A stretch of 64,000 bases of DNA, from the NCBI GenBank assembly GCA_002699585.1, contig PABP01000014.1, positions 744,001 through 808,000 on the forward strand, read 5' to 3'. This document shows, in pieces, positions 8,983 through 18,213 of this stretch (positions are counted from its first letter, which is position 1; every line of letters begins with the position of its first letter). The DNA comes from Anaerolineaceae bacterium (GTDB taxonomy: Bacteria; Chloroflexota; Anaerolineae; Aggregatilineales; Phototrophicaceae). The notes beneath the pieces are model-generated. The model was not told the origin of the DNA and did no database searches. It worked only from the letters and a program-made list of their open reading frames with translations. The position numbers and the translations under genes are program-made.

Positions 8983-9092
8983 GACCTCCATCCTCAGTCC
9001 TTCCCCCGAAGGAGGAAGGATGCCTTTCTTAGCCATTTGGCAGTAAGTAAAAGTCCCCTCTCCTTTGGGGAGGGGATTTAGGGGTGGGGTCT
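8983..9092 (+). repeat. Fold-back repeat, copy 2 of 5
   Basis: Terminal ends GACCTCCATCC and AGGGGTGGGGTCT form an imperfect inverted repeat. Two internal hairpins: CCTTCCCCCGAAGGAGGAAGG (9 bp arms allowing bulges) and CCCCTCTCC-TTTGG-GGAGGGG. Lies 14 bases after the GNAT stop and just before a bidirectional terminator. Confidence 0.8.
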
Positions 9093-9095
9093 AAA

Positions 9096-9133
9096 CAAAA
9101 ATGGGCAAGGTCGCTGGACCCTGCCCGTTTTTG
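9096..9133. terminator. Bidirectional terminator between convergent genes
   Basis: GGGCAAGGTC-GCTG-GACCCTGCCC (9103-9126, one mismatch) is flanked by A-rich sequence on the left and T-rich sequence on the right, so it can end both the minus-strand ABC operon (stop at 9167) and rightward transcription from the GNAT gene. Confidence 0.85.
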
Positions 9134-9166
9134 TTTTGGGGGATTGTGAGTTTTTATATTGTGAAA

Positions 9167-9919
9167 TTACATCACACGCATGCCGGTGATGACTTCCTCG
9201 ACTTCGTGTACGGTGGTTTGCTTGGGATCGATGTCATCAGCGACAACTTCGCCCCGACGCAGCACGACGATGCGGTCCACCACCTCAAAGACATGGTGGA
9301 TATTATGCGCGATAAAAATGCAGGAGTGGCCGCTGTCGCGGGCACTGCGCACGAAGCGCAGCACGCCCTGTGTTTCTTCCACGCCCAGGTTGTTGGTCGG
9401 CTCATCGAGGATAATCAAATCGCTATCGAAGAACATCGCCCGTGCAATCGCCACCGCCTGACGTTCACCGCCGGATAGGGCGCTGATGGGCGTGGTCGGC
9501 GGGATGTTCTTGGTGATGCCGACTTCGCGCATCAAACGGCTGGCCTCGACGTTCATCTTGTCCTGGTCCATCCACTGCAAAAATGACGGTCCTTTGAGCG
9601 GTTCACGGCCCAGAAACAGGTTACGCGCGATAGAAAGCTGCGTCACCAGTGCAGAATCCTGATAGATAGTTTCGATGCCATGATTGATGGCGTCAGTCGT
9701 GTTGTCGATGTCGACTTCTTTGCCGTGAATATAGATTTTGCCGCTGGATTGCAGCACGGCGCCGGACAGAATCTTAATCAGCGTGGATTTACCCGCACCG
9801 TTATCGCCCAGTAAACCGACGATTTCATTCTCGTAGACGGTGAAGTTGACGTTTTCCAACGCCTGCACCCGGCCAAAGAATTTGTTGATATTTTCCATAC
9901 GTACCAATTCAGTTGCCAT
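9167..9919 (-). CDS. Sugar ABC transporter ATP-binding protein, single-domain
   Basis: A 250-aa ATPase of the CUT2 (ribose/fructose-type) importer class. Walker A GDNGAGKST at 38-46, Q-loop in YQDSA, signature LSGGERQ, Walker B LIILDEPT and switch His in FIAHN are all intact. CUT2 ATPases such as RbsA usually carry two fused ABC domains (about 500 aa); this one has one, as in FrcA. The start MATELVRM at 9919 was preferred over an in-frame ATG at 9952 because it leaves a 4-base gap after the permease stop and matches the family N-terminus. It is the last gene of the operon and is followed by a terminator. Confidence 0.92.
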   Translation of the reverse strand: MATELVRMENINKFFGRVQALENVNFTVYENEIVGLLGDNGAGKSTLIKILSGAVLQSSGKIYIHGKEVDIDNTTDAINHGIETIYQDSALVTQLSIARNLFLGREPLKGPSFLQWMDQDKMNVEASRLMREVGITKNIPPTTPISALSGGERQAVAIARAMFFDSDLIILDEPTNNLGVEETQGVLRFVRSARDSGHSCIFIAHNIHHVFEVVDRIVVLRRGEVVADDIDPKQTTVHEVEEVITGMRVM

Positions 9920-9923
9920 GATG

Positions 9924-10964
9924 TCAAGTCCCTGAGTGATGTCTACGTTCAAGCCAGGAGTGCAGCGCCATCATGCCCAGGATGATCGCGCCGATGAAGA
10001 TGTTATACGCCAGGCCGGGGATACCGATCATGACGATGCCGTTGCGCATCATACGCAGGATGAACACGCCCAGGATTGTACCAATGATCGTCCCGTAACC
10101 GCCCATTAGCGCCGTGCCGCCGATGACCACCATCGCGATGACTTCTAGCTCATAGCCGGTGCCGCTGTTGGGGTTGGCTGCGGATACACGAATCGAGCTG
10201 GTGATACCCGCGTAAGCGGCCATCACGGCTGTCAGGATAAAGAGCATGATCTTGGTGCGGTTGACGCGCACACCACGCGCATGGGCCGCGCTGGAATTAC
10301 CACCTGCGGCCTGTATCCAGTTGCCGAAGCGTGACTGTGTCAGCAAAAAGCCGAGCACAACCGCAAACAGGATGAACCATAGCAGCGAAGCATATACTCG
10401 GAAATCGCCGATGTAAAAATCGCCGACGATGATTTCTGTCAGCGCGGTCTCTGCGCGCCAGGTGCGCTGCGGGAAGCCATCCGTGATATACAGGGCCGTA
10501 CCGCGCGCGACCATCATCATGCCGAGCGTGACCAGGAAGGATGGAATCTTGAGTTTCGTCACGAACCAGCCATTGAAGAAGCCGATCAGCACAGCAAAGC
10601 CAAGTGCTACAAAAAAGGCCAGTTCCAATGGCATGACTTCCTGATTGAACAGGGTCCACATGATTATAGGGGCCAGGCCAAAGACCGAGCCAACCGACAG
10701 GTCAAACTCGCCGGAGGTAATCAGCATGGTCATGCCGAGCGCCATCATGCCCATTTCCGGGGTGAAGGCCAGCAAGTTACTGATGTTGCCTGTCGACATA
10801 AATGTCGTGGAGAGGACGGAAAAGACGACGATCTCCACAATGAGCAGGACCAGCGGTCCAAATTCACGCCGCCCGATGAACCGTTGCAGCGTAGAAGGGC
10901 TATCAATCGGGGCAGAATCCCGTTTGGCTTTATCGAATTTCGCCTGAGAGGGGTTGGCGACCAT
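9924..10964 (-). CDS. Sugar ABC transporter permease (CUT2, RbsC/FrcC-like)
   Basis: A 346-aa polytopic membrane protein of the BPD_transp_2 family. After a charged N-terminus of about 45 residues it shows eight or more hydrophobic segments (for example GPLVLLIVEIVVFSVL and LAFFVALGFAVLIGFF). Family hallmarks include ITSGEFDLSVGS and the cytoplasmic ARGVRVNRTKIMLF loop that contacts the ATPase, and a GGTALMGGYGTIIGT block. It should form the homodimeric channel served by the ATPase (9167) and the binding protein (11174). Start codon preceded by GAAAGGCG. Confidence 0.92.
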   Translation of the reverse strand: MVANPSQAKFDKAKRDSAPIDSPSTLQRFIGRREFGPLVLLIVEIVVFSVLSTTFMSTGNISNLLAFTPEMGMMALGMTMLITSGEFDLSVGSVFGLAPIIMWTLFNQEVMPLELAFFVALGFAVLIGFFNGWFVTKLKIPSFLVTLGMMMVARGTALYITDGFPQRTWRAETALTEIIVGDFYIGDFRVYASLLWFILFAVVLGFLLTQSRFGNWIQAAGGNSSAAHARGVRVNRTKIMLFILTAVMAAYAGITSSIRVSAANPNSGTGYELEVIAMVVIGGTALMGGYGTIIGTILGVFILRMMRNGIVMIGIPGLAYNIFIGAIILGMMALHSWLERRHHSGT

Positions 10965-11116
10965 AGGTGCAACGCCTTTCGATTAAAGAATGGTCACAGC
11001 CTTGGGCCGCGACGTTAGCTTGATGTTTTTTCAGAATGTGCTTTTTAAACTATTTTCACTCATCAAAACCATAGCAGCTAATAAGTCATATCACGTATGT
11101 CGTATCAAGTATGTCA

Positions 11117-11147
11117 ATACGCCCTGCAAACCACTTGCAGGGCGTAT
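11117..11147 (-). promoter_or_regulatory. Perfect 13-bp hairpin between binding protein and permease genes
   Basis: ATACGCCCTGCAA, a 5-base loop, then its exact complement TTGCAGGGCGTAT. It lies 27 bases after the stop codon of the binding-protein gene and about 150 bases before the permease start. There is no T-run on the minus strand, so it looks like an mRNA-stabilising or partial-attenuation structure of the malE-malF kind, which would keep the binding protein in excess over the membrane parts. Confidence 0.8.
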
Positions 11148-11173
11148 CATGAACGCTGTTATGGCGTTTGGTT

Positions 11174-12118
11174 CTAGTTGCCGAGCATGATGTCCAGATA
11201 AACCTGGGCCGTGTCAGCTTCGTAGAGCGAGCCGACCAGAATGTCGAATCCAGGCGGGATGCCAGCAGCGGCCATCGCGGCTACGGACAGACCCATGTAG
11301 CTGGTGGCTTGCGGATCCTGCCACATTGCGGCATTCACATAACCATCGAGCACTTCCTGGGCTGTTTCTGGCGAGTTACCCCAACCAACCACCGGGATGT
11401 CACCAGGGGCAACGCCGACCTGATCGAAGACACGGGCAATACTGCCTGTCACGAGGTCGCCGAGGCCGATGATTGCGCTGATGTTACCCTGATTGGCCAA
11501 CAGATAGTCGGACATACGGGTAATGATTTCAGCCTGATCGAGTGTGGCTTCTGTAATTTCATATTCGATGCCCATCGGGTCAAATACGCTGGAGATACCT
11601 TCAGTCTCTAGCACCTGATAGGTCGCACCAGGGACTTCCACTGGCATCCAGACGAAATCGCCTTCTGAGACGAAGCCGTTATCGACCAGATACTGTGCCC
11701 AGCGACGGCCAATTTCCACATTGTCGCCACCGACGTAGGCGTCACGTCCACTTTGTGCGTCTTCCGTGTTGATGATGATGACCGGGATACCCGCATCGTG
11801 GGCTTCCGCGATGACATCATTCAACGAACCGGGGTCCGGCGTACTGGTGACGATACCGGTTGCACCCGCCGCAATCGCCGCACGGAAGGCTTCTTGATGG
11901 GAGGGGACATCGCCACTATGGAAAGAGGTACGGACTTCATGGCCCGTATCGGCGGCCCATTGGTTAGCGCCCTCAAGGAAATACGTCCACACTGGGTCTG
12001 CCGGATCACCATGGGAAATCCAGTAGAAAACGCCCATATCATCTTGGGCAGCGGTCGGCATGACGAGTAAGGCAGCAAAGACGAGAATAAAGAGAACAGA
12101 GAAGAACTTCTTGAACAT
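11174..12118 (-). CDS. Sugar ABC transporter substrate-binding protein
   Basis: A 314-aa exported protein of the periplasmic-binding-protein-like I (CUT2) family. Residues 1-24 are a signal peptide ending PTAAQ, without lipobox. The mature part opens with MGVFYWISHGDP, contains AAIAAGATGIVTSTPDP (the 'remote-site' strand of this fold), AGIPVIIINTED at the hinge and YVGGDNVEIGRRWAQYL, all typical of ribose/galactose-type binding proteins. It captures a sugar outside the membrane for the permease and ATPase encoded downstream on the same strand. The identity of the sugar cannot be read from sequence. AAAGG lies upstream of the ATG. Confidence 0.93.
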   Translation of the reverse strand: MFKKFFSVLFILVFAALLVMPTAAQDDMGVFYWISHGDPADPVWTYFLEGANQWAADTGHEVRTSFHSGDVPSHQEAFRAAIAAGATGIVTSTPDPGSLNDVIAEAHDAGIPVIIINTEDAQSGRDAYVGGDNVEIGRRWAQYLVDNGFVSEGDFVWMPVEVPGATYQVLETEGISSVFDPMGIEYEITEATLDQAEIITRMSDYLLANQGNISAIIGLGDLVTGSIARVFDQVGVAPGDIPVVGWGNSPETAQEVLDGYVNAAMWQDPQATSYMGLSVAAMAAAGIPPGFDILVGSLYEADTAQVYLDIMLGN

Positions 12119-12332
12119 AAGGCAAACCTTTCAAATAAATATACTTACGGTTGTATTGTTTGGTTTGTGTTGCCTGATAAAGAAGTGATTTGATGCTATG
12201 TGATGGCTGCGATGCTCCTTTCAGCGTTTTGTTCAATATTTTATATATTAACGTATTTCTTGCAGGCTGTACAACAGACCGTCCCAAAATCGCTGCCCAT
12301 AAACCTTTTGTGCTGTTTACGATCCTGTCAGA

Positions 12333-12370
12333 CAAAAAAAGCCCGGTCATCTGACCGAGCTTTCTTTTGA
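12333..12370 (-). terminator. Terminator of the 1183-aa protein gene
   Basis: Read on the minus strand: AAAGCTCGGTCA-GA-TGACCGGGCTTTTTTT, a stem of about ten pairs with a T-run, 24 bases after the stop codon. Confidence 0.9.
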
Positions 12371-12393
12371 GCGACTTCGCTTGAGCGACTTCG

Positions 12394-15300
12394 CTACTCG
12401 CTGATGCTGACATCCAGTTGGCCGCTGCCAAATGATGACTCGAACAGGATGTTGATAGGCGTGTCGCCCTGGCTGACGAAAGCCAGCGGCAGGTTGTCAG
12501 GCAGAGTTGCGCTGTAGAAGCTGGCTAGCGTGATGCCATCCTGCATCACCGTGATGTACACATCGCCCAGGCTGCCATTGGCCTGCTCAACGGACAGCAC
12601 GATGGATTCGCCATCGGTCGCGCTCAGGCGCAGCATTTCGCTGTACTGCTTGCTGCTCAGGCGGATCGATACGGGGCCTTCATCGAGGAAGCGCGCTGAC
12701 GATTGTTCAACTGTGACCGTGACGGTGCCATTGTCATCCGCGTAGAACGGCTCGACGGACAGCACATAGGTCCCAGCCATTTGGACCACATAGCGCGCCA
12801 GTTCCGGGTCGAATCCACTACCGCTGTCATCATCTTCCGCGACGACATAGCCTTCCGGGTCGCGCAGTTGCAAGCGCGTATCGATGGCACCGTCGCCCTC
12901 GACCGTGATTGCCAGGGCATCGCCAACTTCAGCGTCAATGCTGAAGAACGCAGTGCCTTGCCCCTCGCCGAAAGTCACCGTAGTTGGTACGCCGCTATCG
13001 ATGGCGCTCAGGCTTGTTTCGCTGATCGTCAGTGTGAAGTCGCCCACGACGATTTCGCCATAGTTGTAGTAGTCGTAGCTGCTGCTGACGAGTGTGTACG
13101 TGCCGCTGTAAGGCAGGACGAAGGGGCCTATGGCCGAGTTCGTGTTACCTGCACCATCATCATCGGATGCCAGCAGGCTACCAAACTCATCTTCCAATAT
13201 CAGGTAGGTATCAAAGTCATCGGAGACCAGCGTCACATAGATGACGTCGCCTTCTTCGCCCTGGAAGATGTAACGATCTTCCGGGTTATTCATCGTGAGT
13301 GAGCCAGGGACAGCTTCGCCTGCTTCACTCGGTGAGGTCTGCGCCGTCGCGCTCAGGACCATGACTTCCAATTCACCGGAAGCGATCACGCTGCCATCGC
13401 GTGAAATTTCTACTGTATAAATGCCTGTTGGGTCTTCCGGGCTGGCGACAAGGTCAAGTGTGACGCTGCCCTCGCTGTCGGCGGTGCGCTCGGTGCTGTA
13501 TTCCACAGAGTCACCAAACAGCACTTCCAGTGTGACCGTTTCGCCCGCTTCCAATCCGCTGACCGTCACCGTATGCGAGGTGCCAATCACGCCAACGGCT
13601 GGCGATATATCGACCGAGACGTCGCTGTCTGCGCTTTCCGCCTGGTTCTCAGGTTGGTTGTCAGCCGTATCCGGGGCGATATCGCGCGTGACGGTGAAAT
13701 CGGCGCTGCCAACGGCTTGCAGGTCTTCGCCAGCAGGCCGCAATATGCTGACCGTGTAGACTCCGGCGGCATCTGTTTCTGATGTGCGCAGGGCCAGCGA
13801 GGTCGTGCCATCGGCATCAGCGGTCTTTTCAGTGGTGTAGACAGGCACTTCGCCCATGCTGACTTGCAATGTGACTGTTTCGTTGGCGTTCAAGCCCTCG
13901 ATGACGACCTCGTGGCGGGTGTTACGTGCGCCACGATCCGGCGTCACGGTGATCGTGCCCTCGAATGGCTCAGCTTCGACAACGGTTTCGGCATCGCCAC
14001 TATCGACGATCAGGTCTTCGCCCACACCGAATTGCGCGCTGGCGATCTGCTCGCCATCGCGTAGGATGGCGGCGGTATATTGACCAACCGGGTCGCTGTC
14101 TTCACTGGTGATTTGTAGCAGGCCGACGCCGTTGACATCGGCGGTGATTTCCGTGCTGTAAGCGGATTCGCCATCGAACAACAGGTCAATCGTGACTGTT
14201 TCTTCGGCATCCAGGCCCGTAATCGTAATCGTATAGTCCGTGCCCAGGTCGCCGCCACTCGGGTCAATATTGACCGTGACGTCGCTGGTGTCGGTTTCGG
14301 TCTGCTGTTCGTCGGATTGGTCGCTGCCTTCAGCGGTCGTGGAGGCTGTGCCCAGCACCAGTTCTGTGCTGCCGACAACCTCGCCACCCCGGATGATATT
14401 GACGCTGTAGCTGCCTTCGTCATCATCGGCGTGCGTGTGGACGCTGCGGGCAATCGTGCCGTTGATGTCAGCGTTGACTGTCTCGCTGAAGATGACCGCA
14501 GAGCCATTGCTGACCTCCACCGTGACGCGCTCCCCGGCTTGCAGGCCGCGGGCTGTCAGGATCAGGGATTCACCCGGCTCTACCGTCGCGGGTGACAGAT
14601 CAATGACCACGCCGCTCTCGCTGGTTTCTGCCTGGGCAGTGCTGTCATCGGCGACGACCGTCAGCGTGCTTTCGGCCAGGGTGGTATCGCCCTGACGGGC
14701 CAAAACAGTATAGTCACCAGCCGGGTCACTCTCACTGAGTCCGAGCGCTGTGCTGTAGGTGCCATCGGAGGCCGCATTGCGTTCGACCGAGTAAACCACC
14801 TCACCATCATAGACAATCTCGAAGGTGAAGGCCGCGCCCGGTTGCAAGTTGGCAATATCGACTGTGAATTCAGTGCCCATGCTGCCGCTTGCCGGGCTAA
14901 TGCTGAGCGTGGCCGGGGCCAGTTCCACATCACCGATGATGAGTTGGCCCTCAGCAACCTGAGTATTGTTGGTTTCTTCGGTGACGGTCACGCTGTAGAC
15001 GCCATCCGGTGTGCCGGGGTCGATCAGCACATCCAGGGTGGCGATGCCGTCGGCGTTGGCGCGCGTCGTGCCATCAAAAATAATCTCGTTGGTTTCCGCG
15101 TTGGCAATGCGTATATCAAAATCACGGAACGCATTGACCTTGCTCAAGGTGAGCAGGGGCGTATCGCCTGCTTCAGCAGTAGCGGGTTCGATGGTCAGCA
15201 CACCTTCGGTTCCGGTGGGGCCTTCCAGCGTCAGGCCGATAGTGGCCAACGCGTTCTCGGACATATCAACCACGGCGACGGTGTAATCGCCGGGGGCATC

Positions 15301-15945
15301 ATCCAGCGTGGAGTAAATTTCCACGTCCAGGCGGCCCGTGTCGGTGGCCGTAAACTGGTTGTTATAAACTTCGTCGCCCGTTGCATCCTGTGTGATGGTG
15401 ACAAACACCAATTGTTCCGGGGCCAAACCCGTGACGAAAATATCGTGGGTGCCGCCTGCCGGGGCGATGCGCGGCAGAATGCGCACTTCGACGCTGCCTT
15501 CGGCCTGATTCGGCTGGCTTGGCTCTGGCCGCGTTGGCTCCGTTTGCTGACTTTCCGGCGTGGCGTCATCTTGTGGCGCAGGCGCTGACCCGTCAGCTTC
15601 CGTCAGCACAAAAATCGCGCTGCCAATGGCCTCGCCATTTGCATCCAGCAGCTTGACTTGATAGTGGCCGGGCGGGTCACTGGCTTCGCTGAAGATGTTC
15701 ATCGACAGCATGCCGTCGCCATCGGTGGTGCGGCTGGTCGTGAACACAACCGCGTCATCGGTCATAAAGATGATTTCCAAATCATAGCTGGTATTGGGTT
15801 GCAGGTCGGTGGCGGTGAGCTGGAAAGCGGACCCAATACTGCCAGTTTCTGGGGTGACGATGATAGTATCCTGGGCGAGAGCGGTCGGGACGAGCAGCAA
15901 GAGGCTCATCATCACCAGCAAAAACCCGATCTTCGTCATGCGCAT
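12394..15945 (-). CDS. Large secreted protein with eight Ig-like repeats and PPC domains
   Basis: An 1183-aa exported protein. Residues 1-24 form a signal peptide ending PTALAQ. Then come eight divergent repeats of about 90 residues (roughly 27-860), each opening like ISPASGSMGTEFTV, with a central GLxAGETVT and an A(D/S)xDG turn, and ending DPxGxYTV. I read these as beta-sandwich (Ig/macroglobulin-like) modules. Residues about 870-975 and 977-1085 are two PPC-type beta domains (YIFQGEEGDVIYVTL; LILEDEFGSLLASDDD), and about 100 further residues close the chain. No catalytic domain, LPXTG or transmembrane anchor is visible. Likely an extracellular scaffold or adhesin. It is a single-gene unit with its own terminator. 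Confidence 0.88.
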   Translation of the reverse strand: MRMTKIGFLLVMMSLLLLVPTALAQDTIIVTPETGSIGSAFQLTATDLQPNTSYDLEIIFMTDDAVVFTTSRTTDGDGMLSMNIFSEASDPPGHYQVKLLDANGEAIGSAIFVLTEADGSAPAPQDDATPESQQTEPTRPEPSQPNQAEGSVEVRILPRIAPAGGTHDIFVTGLAPEQLVFVTITQDATGDEVYNNQFTATDTGRLDVEIYSTLDDAPGDYTVAVVDMSENALATIGLTLEGPTGTEGVLTIEPATAEAGDTPLLTLSKVNAFRDFDIRIANAETNEIIFDGTTRANADGIATLDVLIDPGTPDGVYSVTVTEETNNTQVAEGQLIIGDVELAPATLSISPASGSMGTEFTVDIANLQPGAAFTFEIVYDGEVVYSVERNAASDGTYSTALGLSESDPAGDYTVLARQGDTTLAESTLTVVADDSTAQAETSESGVVIDLSPATVEPGESLILTARGLQAGERVTVEVSNGSAVIFSETVNADINGTIARSVHTHADDDEGSYSVNIIRGGEVVGSTELVLGTASTTAEGSDQSDEQQTETDTSDVTVNIDPSGGDLGTDYTITITGLDAEETVTIDLLFDGESAYSTEITADVNGVGLLQITSEDSDPVGQYTAAILRDGEQIASAQFGVGEDLIVDSGDAETVVEAEPFEGTITVTPDRGARNTRHEVVIEGLNANETVTLQVSMGEVPVYTTEKTADADGTTSLALRTSETDAAGVYTVSILRPAGEDLQAVGSADFTVTRDIAPDTADNQPENQAESADSDVSVDISPAVGVIGTSHTVTVSGLEAGETVTLEVLFGDSVEYSTERTADSEGSVTLDLVASPEDPTGIYTVEISRDGSVIASGELEVMVLSATAQTSPSEAGEAVPGSLTMNNPEDRYIFQGEEGDVIYVTLVSDDFDTYLILEDEFGSLLASDDDGAGNTNSAIGPFVLPYSGTYTLVSSSYDYYNYGEIVVGDFTLTISETSLSAIDSGVPTTVTFGEGQGTAFFSIDAEVGDALAITVEGDGAIDTRLQLRDPEGYVVAEDDDSGSGFDPELARYVVQMAGTYVLSVEPFYADDNGTVTVTVEQSSARFLDEGPVSIRLSSKQYSEMLRLSATDGESIVLSVEQANGSLGDVYITVMQDGITLASFYSATLPDNLPLAFVSQGDTPINILFESSFGSGQLDVSISE

Positions 15946-16372
15946 TGCGTTATCCTTATGTGTTGTCCGTTATGTGTTGTCCGTTTTGCATATCGATTTT
16001 ATAAACGTCAAAATCTTTTTTTGAAATTTGATGGTTCCATGCATACAGCATACATATCGGCTGCGATGCCTACTTCATTCTAATCTACATCAGCAAAATG
16101 AGTGCGCCCTGAACGCCCAATTGATACTTGGAACAGGGATTGCCTTCAATATGTGTCTCAATTTGTATCTCATTTTGGCCGGATTTTGTTTCTAATCTGT
16201 AAATTGCTGAACCATGCAGGGTTGCCTCATCAAATTCTTGTGTATTTTTGATGGGGGCCTGCTGGCTGAGCAGGTACAATTATGCTATGGTGATCGAAAG
16301 ATAAGTCAAACAAAGCGCATATAACACGTCAAACCAGACCAGCTTCCTGGTCATCCAGAGAATAGGTGCATC
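15946..16372. other. Intergenic region between divergent genes, promoter space
   Basis: The 427 bases separate the divergent 1183-aa protein and DUF6391 genes. A hairpin CCTGCT-GGCTG-AGCAGG (16258-16274) abuts TACAAT (16275-16280), which could be a -10 box for the rightward gene, but no good -35 is seen at normal spacing. A 64-codon minus-strand frame here (16085-16279) was considered and not called. Confidence 0.4.
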
Positions 16373-16936
16373 ATGGCACTGATGAAACGTATCGCTGAGG
16401 CGATTAATCCCATCTTAAAGAGTAAAACCGTGTTGGCCATTCGCCGCAATCATGGCCTGGAGCATGGCACGATCCATATGCTCAACCGTCAGAAGTATAC
16501 GCTCAGTGGGCGCAGCAATGCCGGGGGCTTTGTGCTCTATGGTGATGTGCCGACTGAAAAAGTCGAACGCGCTGTAGCAGAAGCCCTTTCGCGCTTCCGT
16601 CGGGGCGAGGCCCAATGGGCTGTGCATCCCAATTGCGGCACCAACCTGGTGACAACCGGCCTGGTCACGACGACCATCGCCGCGCTGGGGTTCGCTGGCT
16701 CCAATCGCAAACGTGCCTGGGATCGTTTCCCCTTTGTGATGGTCTTCATGATGATCGCTTCTTTATATTCGCTGCCGCTGGGCATGTCGTTGCAGGAGCA
16801 CTTTACGACCTCCGGCGATATGGGCGAGTTGGATGTGGTCAACATCAGCAAGCGCGAAGTCACCCTGCCGATGGGCCGCAAGGCCATTATCCATGAAGTG
16901 CTGACCAAAGATAAGCTAATCCACGAAGGCAGTTAG
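16373..16936 (+). CDS. DUF6391 family protein
   Basis: A 187-aa protein with the conserved opening IRRNHGLEHGTIHML (about residues 22-36), characteristic of DUF6391 proteins of cyanobacteria and Chloroflexota. A conserved HPNCGTNLVTT motif follows near residue 84, and there is one clear hydrophobic segment near 122-140 (FPFVMVFMMIASLYSLPLG), consistent with a membrane-associated protein. The function of the family is unknown; the invariant histidines and Cys could bind metal, which is inference only. The gene ends nine bases before holA and probably shares its transcript. Confidence 0.85.
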   Translation: MALMKRIAEAINPILKSKTVLAIRRNHGLEHGTIHMLNRQKYTLSGRSNAGGFVLYGDVPTEKVERAVAEALSRFRRGEAQWAVHPNCGTNLVTTGLVTTTIAALGFAGSNRKRAWDRFPFVMVFMMIASLYSLPLGMSLQEHFTTSGDMGELDVVNISKREVTLPMGRKAIIHEVLTKDKLIHEGS

Positions 16937-16945
16937 CCCGATCTC

Positions 16946-17953
16946 ATGGCGACAACCACGTTCTACATTTTTCACGGTGATGATGACATCGCCATACAGG
17001 AGGCTGTCACCCGCCTGCGCAAGCAAATGGGCGACGACGCCAATGCGGACCTGAACATCAGCGAGTATGATGGCGAAATCACCCCTGCTGCGGAAATTTT
17101 GAATGCGGCGCGGTCGCTGCCTTTTTTGGCGGATAAGCGCCTCGTGTTGGTGACGGGCTTTTTGCGGTACATCACGCGCAAAGGGGCGGGTAACGTCGGC
17201 AAAGGTCAGGCTGATTTGCTGCTCAAAGAACTGCCCGAACTGCCGGATTTTACGCGCCTGGTGTTCATTGAGCGCGACAGCCTGCCAGCCAATAACGCTC
17301 TGGTCAAATTCGCCAGTTCAGCCGCCAATGGCTACATTAAACTGTTTGAAGTCCCCAAAGACACCACCCAATGGATCATCAAGCGTGCCCAAGACGAGTA
17401 TGACGCTGTCATTCAGCCACAGGCGGCCTCGGCGTTGGCTAGCGTCACCGCCAGCGACCTGCGCCGCGCTGATAACGAGTTGGTCAAGCTGGTCAGCTAC
17501 GTCAACGGCGAAAGCGACATCACCGAAGAACATGTCACCCTATTGACGCCCTATGTCGCCGATGCCAACGTCTTCGAGATGGTCGATGCGCTGGCAGCAG
17601 GCAACGCCAACCGGGCACTTTCCCTGATGAATACCGTTCTCGAACAGGATACCTCCGACCCTGGTTTTCGCCTTTTTGGATTGATCGTGCGCCAGTTCCG
17701 GCTGCTGCTGCTAACCCGCGAACACCTCGATGTGGGTGGGGCGGCGCGTGGCAACGCCATTGCACAGGCGATTGGTATTCGCAGCACATGGCAAGCTGAC
17801 AAACTCGCACGGCAGTCACGGGCGTTTACCGTTGAACAGTTGGAAGCCATCTATCGTCGCCTTCAAAAATACGATCTGGAGATGAAAACGGGCCAGGTCG
17901 AGCCGCGCCTCGCGCTGGATTTGCTGGTCACGTCGCTCTCTCGCCAGCGCTAA
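16946..17953 (+). CDS. holA: DNA polymerase III subunit delta
   Basis: A 335-aa HolA protein, the clamp-loader subunit that opens the beta sliding clamp. It begins FYIFHGDDDIAIQEAV, the usual HolA start with the G-(E/D)-(E/D) turn. Features in order: ARSLPFLADKRLVLV near residue 52 (the family's 'lpfl..kRlv' strand), the degenerate AAA+ lid region, then a C-terminal helical collar (FRLFGLIVRQFRLLLLTRE). Length is normal. There is no functional Walker A, as expected for delta. It follows the DUF6391 gene by nine bases with a start in CGATCTCATGG; no strong ribosome-binding site, suggesting translational dependence on the upstream gene. Confidence 0.93.
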   Translation: MATTTFYIFHGDDDIAIQEAVTRLRKQMGDDANADLNISEYDGEITPAAEILNAARSLPFLADKRLVLVTGFLRYITRKGAGNVGKGQADLLLKELPELPDFTRLVFIERDSLPANNALVKFASSAANGYIKLFEVPKDTTQWIIKRAQDEYDAVIQPQAASALASVTASDLRRADNELVKLVSYVNGESDITEEHVTLLTPYVADANVFEMVDALAAGNANRALSLMNTVLEQDTSDPGFRLFGLIVRQFRLLLLTREHLDVGGAARGNAIAQAIGIRSTWQADKLARQSRAFTVEQLEAIYRRLQKYDLEMKTGQVEPRLALDLLVTSLSRQR

Positions 17954-18010
17954 ACCACTATAGGCTCATCTTGTTTACGAGATTGACGGTCCCTAATCTC
18001 TAGTGAGTCG

Positions 18011-18057
18011 TAGGGACGCAGCACGCTGCGTCCGAACACATCAGCACGAGTGTTCAG
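18011..18057. repeat. Palindrome GGACGCAGC/GCTGCGTCC with a second weak hairpin
   Basis: GGACGCAGC (18014-18022) and GCTGCGTCC (18025-18033) make a 20-base palindrome; GAACAC/GTGTTC (18034-18055) pairs directly after it. Similar in design to the palindrome at 24708-24729. It lies between holA and the small membrane protein gene. Function unknown; the lack of a T-run argues against a terminator. Confidence 0.5.
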
Positions 18058-18213
18058 ACTCTCGTTGTTCTCGAATACGCCTGGAAAAATGTCTGTGCCA
18101 TCTTCCTAAACCCCCAGTTATTGGTGGAACTTCGCCAGCGGTTTTTCCGTATAATAAGGTATAAGGTTGTTAGGAACCGACCGGATGAGTCGGTTTGTTG
18201 AGGTTTTTGAAAA

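Noticed and set aside
16085-16279. Minus-strand 64-codon frame before the DUF6391 gene
   Set aside because: Looks plausible in composition, but no ribosome-binding site, no family and it lies in promoter space between divergent genes. Left uncalled.
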